A stretch of DNA of 9,373 nt from CAZSMK01 sp964608095 (GTDB lineage Bacteria; Sumerlaeota; Sumerlaeia; MWCT01; JAGHBZ01): contig CAZSMK010000063.1 of NCBI GenBank assembly GCA_964608095.1, positions 1 to 9,373 on the forward strand, given 5' to 3'. The notes under the pieces were generated by a model. The model saw only the letters and a list, made by a program, of their open reading frames with translations, had not been told where the DNA came from and did not search any database. Below are positions 6,991 to 9,373 of the stretch, one piece after another; within the stretch, counting starts at the first letter, position 1; each line of letters starts with the position of its first letter. A program made the translations under genes and the position numbers.

Positions 6991-7680
6991 TTACATCTCG
7001 TCTTTTTCGACCGGTTTGACAATTATTTTGCGAGCAACGCCAAGACCAATTGCCACCCTGCTTCCTTTAACTACGACAATAAAAGGACCTGAATTATTGA
7101 TAACCTCGAGAACTGCACCGGGAATCAATCCGAGATCGGTCAGACGTTTACGAATTCCATACCCTCCTACCATGCTCGTAATTTTTACACGATCTCCTAT
7201 AGGTGCAAAAGCGAGAGGAATGGCTTCTTTGGATTTACCGAAGCATTCATCGCATAATCCGTATATTTCGAGGGTATGCCAGAGAGGATGAAATTTTTGT
7301 CGCGCCGCCGCCTCTATCTGAAGGCGTTCAATTTTCGGGTCAAAAAATTCAATCGTTCTGCCGCAGTTGACGCACACCATATGGTCATGATGCTCTTTGA
7401 GATGTTTATGTTCATAATAGACGCGCCCGTCGTGAAAGGAGTGTTTGGATGCAATTCCGTAACGAGAGAAGAGGTCAAACGTGTTCTCTATCAATGAACG
7501 GGGGATTTCCATTCCTTTCTCTTTGAGTAAGCGCTCGGCATCTTCAATCGTAAGATGTGTTTCTGTATCGCAAAATAGGTCGAGTATTTCACGCTGTTCA
7601 TCAATGAGACTCACGTCAGTATTGGTTAGCATTCGCAAAAATTGTTTCTTCATGCTTTGGTGTTTTTTATCTTGTACCAT
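6991..7680 (-). CDS. Fur-family metalloregulator fused to a C-terminal FeoA (SH3-like) domain
   Basis: The 229-residue protein has a Fur domain (about 20-150) and a FeoA domain (about 155-225: PIGDRVKI, then LTDLGLIPG, then GSRVAIGLGVARKIIV). Aligned with E. coli Fur, both regulatory metal sites are intact: His97, Asp99, Glu118 and His135 for one, and His42, Glu90, His98 and His100 for the other. The structural zinc cysteines Cys103/Cys106 and Cys143/Cys146 are also present. The DNA-recognition helix is odd. The TVYR of Fur proteins is replaced here by L-I-E-N (residues 63-66), so the usual Tyr and Arg become Glu65 and Asn66. DtxR-family iron regulators naturally carry a FeoA-like C-terminal domain, so this is a convergent architecture. 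The gene has a consensus promoter of its own and probably leads the transaminase and BMC-T genes. Expected role: metal-dependent transcriptional control, with the metal and targets unknown. The start is ATG at 7680; the ATG at 7653 is possible and neither has a strong Shine-Dalgarno. Confidence 0.88.
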   Translation of the reverse strand: MVQDKKHQSMKKQFLRMLTNTDVSLIDEQREILDLFCDTETHLTIEDAERLLKEKGMEIPRSLIENTFDLFSRYGIASKHSFHDGRVYYEHKHLKEHHDHMVCVNCGRTIEFFDPKIERLQIEAAARQKFHPLWHTLEIYGLCDECFGKSKEAIPLAFAPIGDRVKITSMVGGYGIRKRLTDLGLIPGAVLEVINNSGPFIVVVKGSRVAIGLGVARKIIVKPVEKDEM

Positions 7681-7694
7681 TGCTCTATCTCATA

Positions 7695-7706
7695 GCCTGA
7701 ACAGGC
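7695..7706. promoter_or_regulatory. Perfect palindrome in the fur-feoA leader, possible operator
   Basis: GCCTGAACAGGC has 5-bp arms (GCCTG/CAGGC) around AA. It lies 14 bp upstream of the fur-feoA ATG, within the predicted 5' leader. It could be an autoregulatory operator for the divergent Fur domain or a small leader hairpin. The sequence does not resemble the classical Fur box. Confidence 0.35.
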
Positions 7707-7740
7707 ATTTTTGCATATTCCCTGCTGTAGTTATTCGGAG

Positions 7741-7770
7741 ATTATACGCGCATAACACGCAGGGTGTCAA
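7741..7770 (-). promoter_or_regulatory. Consensus sigma-70 promoter of fur-feoA
   Basis: On the minus strand a perfect -35 TTGACA (7770-7765), an 18-nt spacer and a perfect -10 TATAAT (7746-7741) precede the gene. The predicted transcript would start near 7734, giving a leader of about 53 nt. Such a strong promoter usually needs a repressor to be controllable, which fits autoregulation; that part is inference. Confidence 0.85.
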
Positions 7771-7805
7771 AAATAATAGACGCCGTTCTTCACAAGACCG
7801 ACGTC
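7768..7805 (-). terminator. Rho-independent terminator of tRNA-Glu
   Basis: On the minus strand GACGTCGGTCTT and AAGAACGGCGTC (7805-7794 and 7790-7779) form a 12-position stem with one mismatch and one G-T wobble around a GTG loop. It is followed by TATTATTTTT. It lies 11 bp after the tRNA 3' end. The end of the T-tract overlaps the -35 TTGACA of the following fur-feoA promoter, so the two transcription units are tightly abutted. Confidence 0.8.
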
Positions 7806-7816
7806 CGGTGTATAGA

Positions 7817-7894
7817 TGGTAGCGGTAAGGGGATTTGAACCCCTGTTACCGGCGTGAGAGGCCGGCGTCCTAAACCGGGCTAGACGATACCGCC
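7817..7894 (-). tRNA. tRNA-Glu, anticodon CTC
   Basis: The 78-nt minus-strand gene folds as a cloverleaf. The acceptor strands are GGCGGTA and TACCGCT (first pair a G-U wobble), the D arm is GTCTAGCCCGGTTTAGGAC, the anticodon stem is CCGGC/GCCGG, and the loop CTCTCAC carries anticodon CTC. The T arm is AGGGG-TTCAAAT-CCCCT, followed by discriminator A and an encoded CCA. It reads GAG codons. The anticodon-to-T-arm region is closely similar to E. coli tRNA-Glu. It has its own promoter and terminator and is not fused to the neighbouring mRNA. No integrase or att-like repeat lies beside it. Confidence 0.96.
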
Positions 7895-7920
7895 ATGTTC
7901 TAACGCAACTACAAATTATC

Positions 7921-7950
7921 ATTATGCATGCTCCGCACGAGTCATGTCAA
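7921..7950 (-). promoter_or_regulatory. Promoter of tRNA-Glu
   Basis: On the minus strand a perfect -35 TTGACA (7950-7945) is followed after 18 nt by CATAAT (7926-7921, one mismatch from the -10 consensus). Transcription would begin about 20 nt before the tRNA. Two direct copies of AACCGTT (7970-7964 and 7955-7949) lie at and upstream of the -35 box, 15 bp apart. Confidence 0.75.
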
Positions 7951-7984
7951 CGGTTTTTCCTGAAACGGTTCGTGCATTTATTGG

Positions 7985-8013
7985 TTGACGCCGGAAACTC
8001 AACCACTTATAAA
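7985..8013 (+). promoter_or_regulatory. Sigma-70 promoter of the pentapeptide/J-domain gene
   Basis: TTGACG (7985-7990), a 17-nt spacer and TATAAA (8008-8013) give one mismatch in each hexamer at ideal spacing. The predicted start near 8020 gives a leader of about 27 nt. The promoter is divergent from the tRNA-Glu promoter, with the two -35 boxes 34 bp apart. A modest GGTG before the ATG is the only Shine-Dalgarno candidate. Confidence 0.75.
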
Positions 8014-8046
8014 GATCATTGATTTATGTTTTGATGTGGTGATGCG

Positions 8047-9165
8047 ATGGATAACAAAGAAGCCCTTGACCTTTTGATGTCCACCCTTAACAAAAAGAAT
8101 GGTGCGGTTATATGGAATGAATACAGGGCGGGACAATCACAGACATTATCGTTGGTTAAAGCCGAGTTGAGTGAGGTTGATCTTAAAGGATACAATCTAA
8201 CGCGTGTCGATTTAACCGCGGCGAAATTTTTCAATTCCGATCTTAATGGTGTTGATCTTTCGTATTCCAATCTGAGTTACGGCGATTTTCGACGCAGTAA
8301 TCTCGCCAGCGCCTTTTTAACCAACGCAGACTTGACCGTCGCCAATCTTACCGGCGCCAACATGGTGGATACAAATCTCGATTATGCAAAACTTCGAAGT
8401 GCGAAGCTCGGCGGTGCGTACATGGTCGGCGCAAGTTTTATCGAGGCGAATCTCGAAGGGGCGGATTTCCGTGGCGCATGCCTTAAATTCGCCAATCTTA
8501 CAGGCGCCTCCGTTAAAGGCGCTAACGTCGAGGATGCCGATTTAACCAATGCCGTCTTTACTGAAGATATGATCCCACTCTTTAAGCGGTTTGAACGCGC
8601 CATTATAAGCAACAAACATCTCTCCCAGGTCAAAGCAGGAAAAGCCGGCAGGGCAAAAGCGCTCCTGTCAGAGATGGACTATGAAGACCTGTTTCCGGAG
8701 GAGGATTGCTATCGGATTTTGGGCGTGGATAAGAGCGCAAGTCTTGAACAGATACAACAGACGTATAAAAAGCGCGTAAAAGAGTATCACCCGGATTTGG
8801 TGGCTCATCTGGGCAAAAAATTACAGGTCGTTGCCCGGCGCGAATTCGAGCGTATTCAGCTTGCCTATAAATCTTTGTCGTGTCATCGTTCAAAACCGCT
8901 CATGCAGATTTCGCCCGATGGCACAGACAAATTAGAAAAAAAGTCTCTCCATCAATATACCATGGAAGATTATCTAAAGATACTTCCCCGCTACCCGAAC
9001 AACGATCGGCTTTATTATAATCTCGGGATAAAATATATCGAGGCGGGTCTTGTCGACTCGGCAATCAAAGCCTACGAAAAAGCACTCTCAATAAATCCGC
9101 ATAATTTGTATGCGCGCCATAACCTCAAGATCGCCCAGCTCCTGAAAACACTGCAAGAGACATAA
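8047..9165 (+). CDS. Pentapeptide-repeat protein fused to a DnaJ (J) domain and a TPR unit
   Basis: The 372-residue protein has no signal peptide and is probably cytoplasmic. Residues 1-34 are a helical lead-in. Residues about 41-171 form some 26 continuous A(D/N)LXX-type pentapeptides, which would fold as a right-handed quadrilateral beta-helix of about 6-7 coils. A linker leads to a J domain at about 219-280 (CYRILGVDKSASLEQI, with the catalytic His248-Pro249-Asp250 intact), and one TPR lies at about 319-352 (NLGIKYIEAGLVDSAIKAY). The HPD motif is known to stimulate Hsp70 ATPase, so the protein is expected to recruit DnaK to something bound by the beta-helix or the TPR; that target is unknown. 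It lacks the Gly/Phe region and zinc domain of true DnaJ. It is transcribed alone from its own promoter. The domain calls are solid and the function is open. Confidence 0.85.
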   Translation: MDNKEALDLLMSTLNKKNGAVIWNEYRAGQSQTLSLVKAELSEVDLKGYNLTRVDLTAAKFFNSDLNGVDLSYSNLSYGDFRRSNLASAFLTNADLTVANLTGANMVDTNLDYAKLRSAKLGGAYMVGASFIEANLEGADFRGACLKFANLTGASVKGANVEDADLTNAVFTEDMIPLFKRFERAIISNKHLSQVKAGKAGRAKALLSEMDYEDLFPEEDCYRILGVDKSASLEQIQQTYKKRVKEYHPDLVAHLGKKLQVVARREFERIQLAYKSLSCHRSKPLMQISPDGTDKLEKKSLHQYTMEDYLKILPRYPNNDRLYYNLGIKYIEAGLVDSAIKAYEKALSINPHNLYARHNLKIAQLLKTLQET

Positions 9166-9373
9166 CGCCTGCCTTTACGCGCACGTAGACGTTGGAGTAT
9201 CTAAATTTTTACTCATCAGCGCCTTTCCTGATGTGAAACCGGTACAGGATCTATAAAAGAATAAGTCAAAAAAAACGGAGAGATTCGCGAAATAGGAGTT
9301 TTGCGGGAAACAATTAGACTAAACAATCGGTTTTAAGATTGAATGTTGTGCTCATTATTGTTGTAAGATACCG
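9166..9373. other. Downstream intergenic sequence, no gene seen
   Basis: The last 208 bases hold no supported gene. CATCAG (9214-9219) and CTGATG (9228-9233) form a 6-bp inverted repeat with an 8-nt loop, about 50 bp after the stop codon. No T-tract follows on the plus strand, so it is at best a weak transcript end. The remainder is AT-rich and may contain regulatory sequence for a gene beyond the window. Confidence 0.5.

Noticed and set aside
7817..7894. tRNA-Glu as an attachment site for an integrated element
   Set aside because: No integrase gene and no repeated tRNA 3' end was seen in the window.

Overview
The window looks like chromosomal DNA of an uncultured bacterium. It is moderately AT-rich, has canonical sigma-70 type promoters and Shine-Dalgarno sites, and carries a CCA-encoded tRNA. 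No protein fixes the phylum. The mix (two GT-C glycosyltransferases, an RDD membrane protein, a microcompartment shell protein, a Fur-FeoA fusion and a pentapeptide/J-domain/TPR fusion), together with degenerate dispersed repeats, fits an environmental anaerobic lineage of the deltaproteobacterial, PVC or candidate-phylum kind. That placement is inference.

Layout. Positions 1-784 carry no credible gene. They hold a short tract rich in GCAGAG-like words and then three tandem, progressively shortened copies of a ~180-220 bp modular repeat. On the + strand follow an RDD-family membrane protein (785-1933), a GT39/PMT-like glycosyltransferase (2023-3513) and a second GT-C glycosyltransferase resembling the AftB/GT89-type family (3745-5292). 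These three probably act at the cell envelope on lipid-linked sugar donors.

On the - strand, read from 7680 down to 5350, lie a Fur-FeoA fusion regulator, a D-amino-acid transaminase and a tandem-domain BMC shell protein of the PduT type that keeps the Fe-S-ligand cysteine. The first gene has a near-perfect promoter (TTGACA-N18-TATAAT). Upstream of it, in the same direction, is tRNA-Glu(CTC) with its own promoter and a strong intrinsic terminator. The T-tract of that terminator runs into the -35 box of the fur-feoA promoter.

On the + strand, divergent from the tRNA, a clean promoter (TTGACG-N17-TATAAA) drives a pentapeptide-repeat/DnaJ/TPR fusion protein (8047-9165).

The most interesting part is the Fur-FeoA / D-amino-acid transaminase / Fe-S BMC-T cluster. 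The Fur domain keeps every expected metal ligand but has lost the almost universal Tyr-Arg of its recognition helix. The shell protein is solitary in the window, with no hexamer, pentamer or signature enzyme beside it. Whether these genes form one iron-linked system is a hypothesis.
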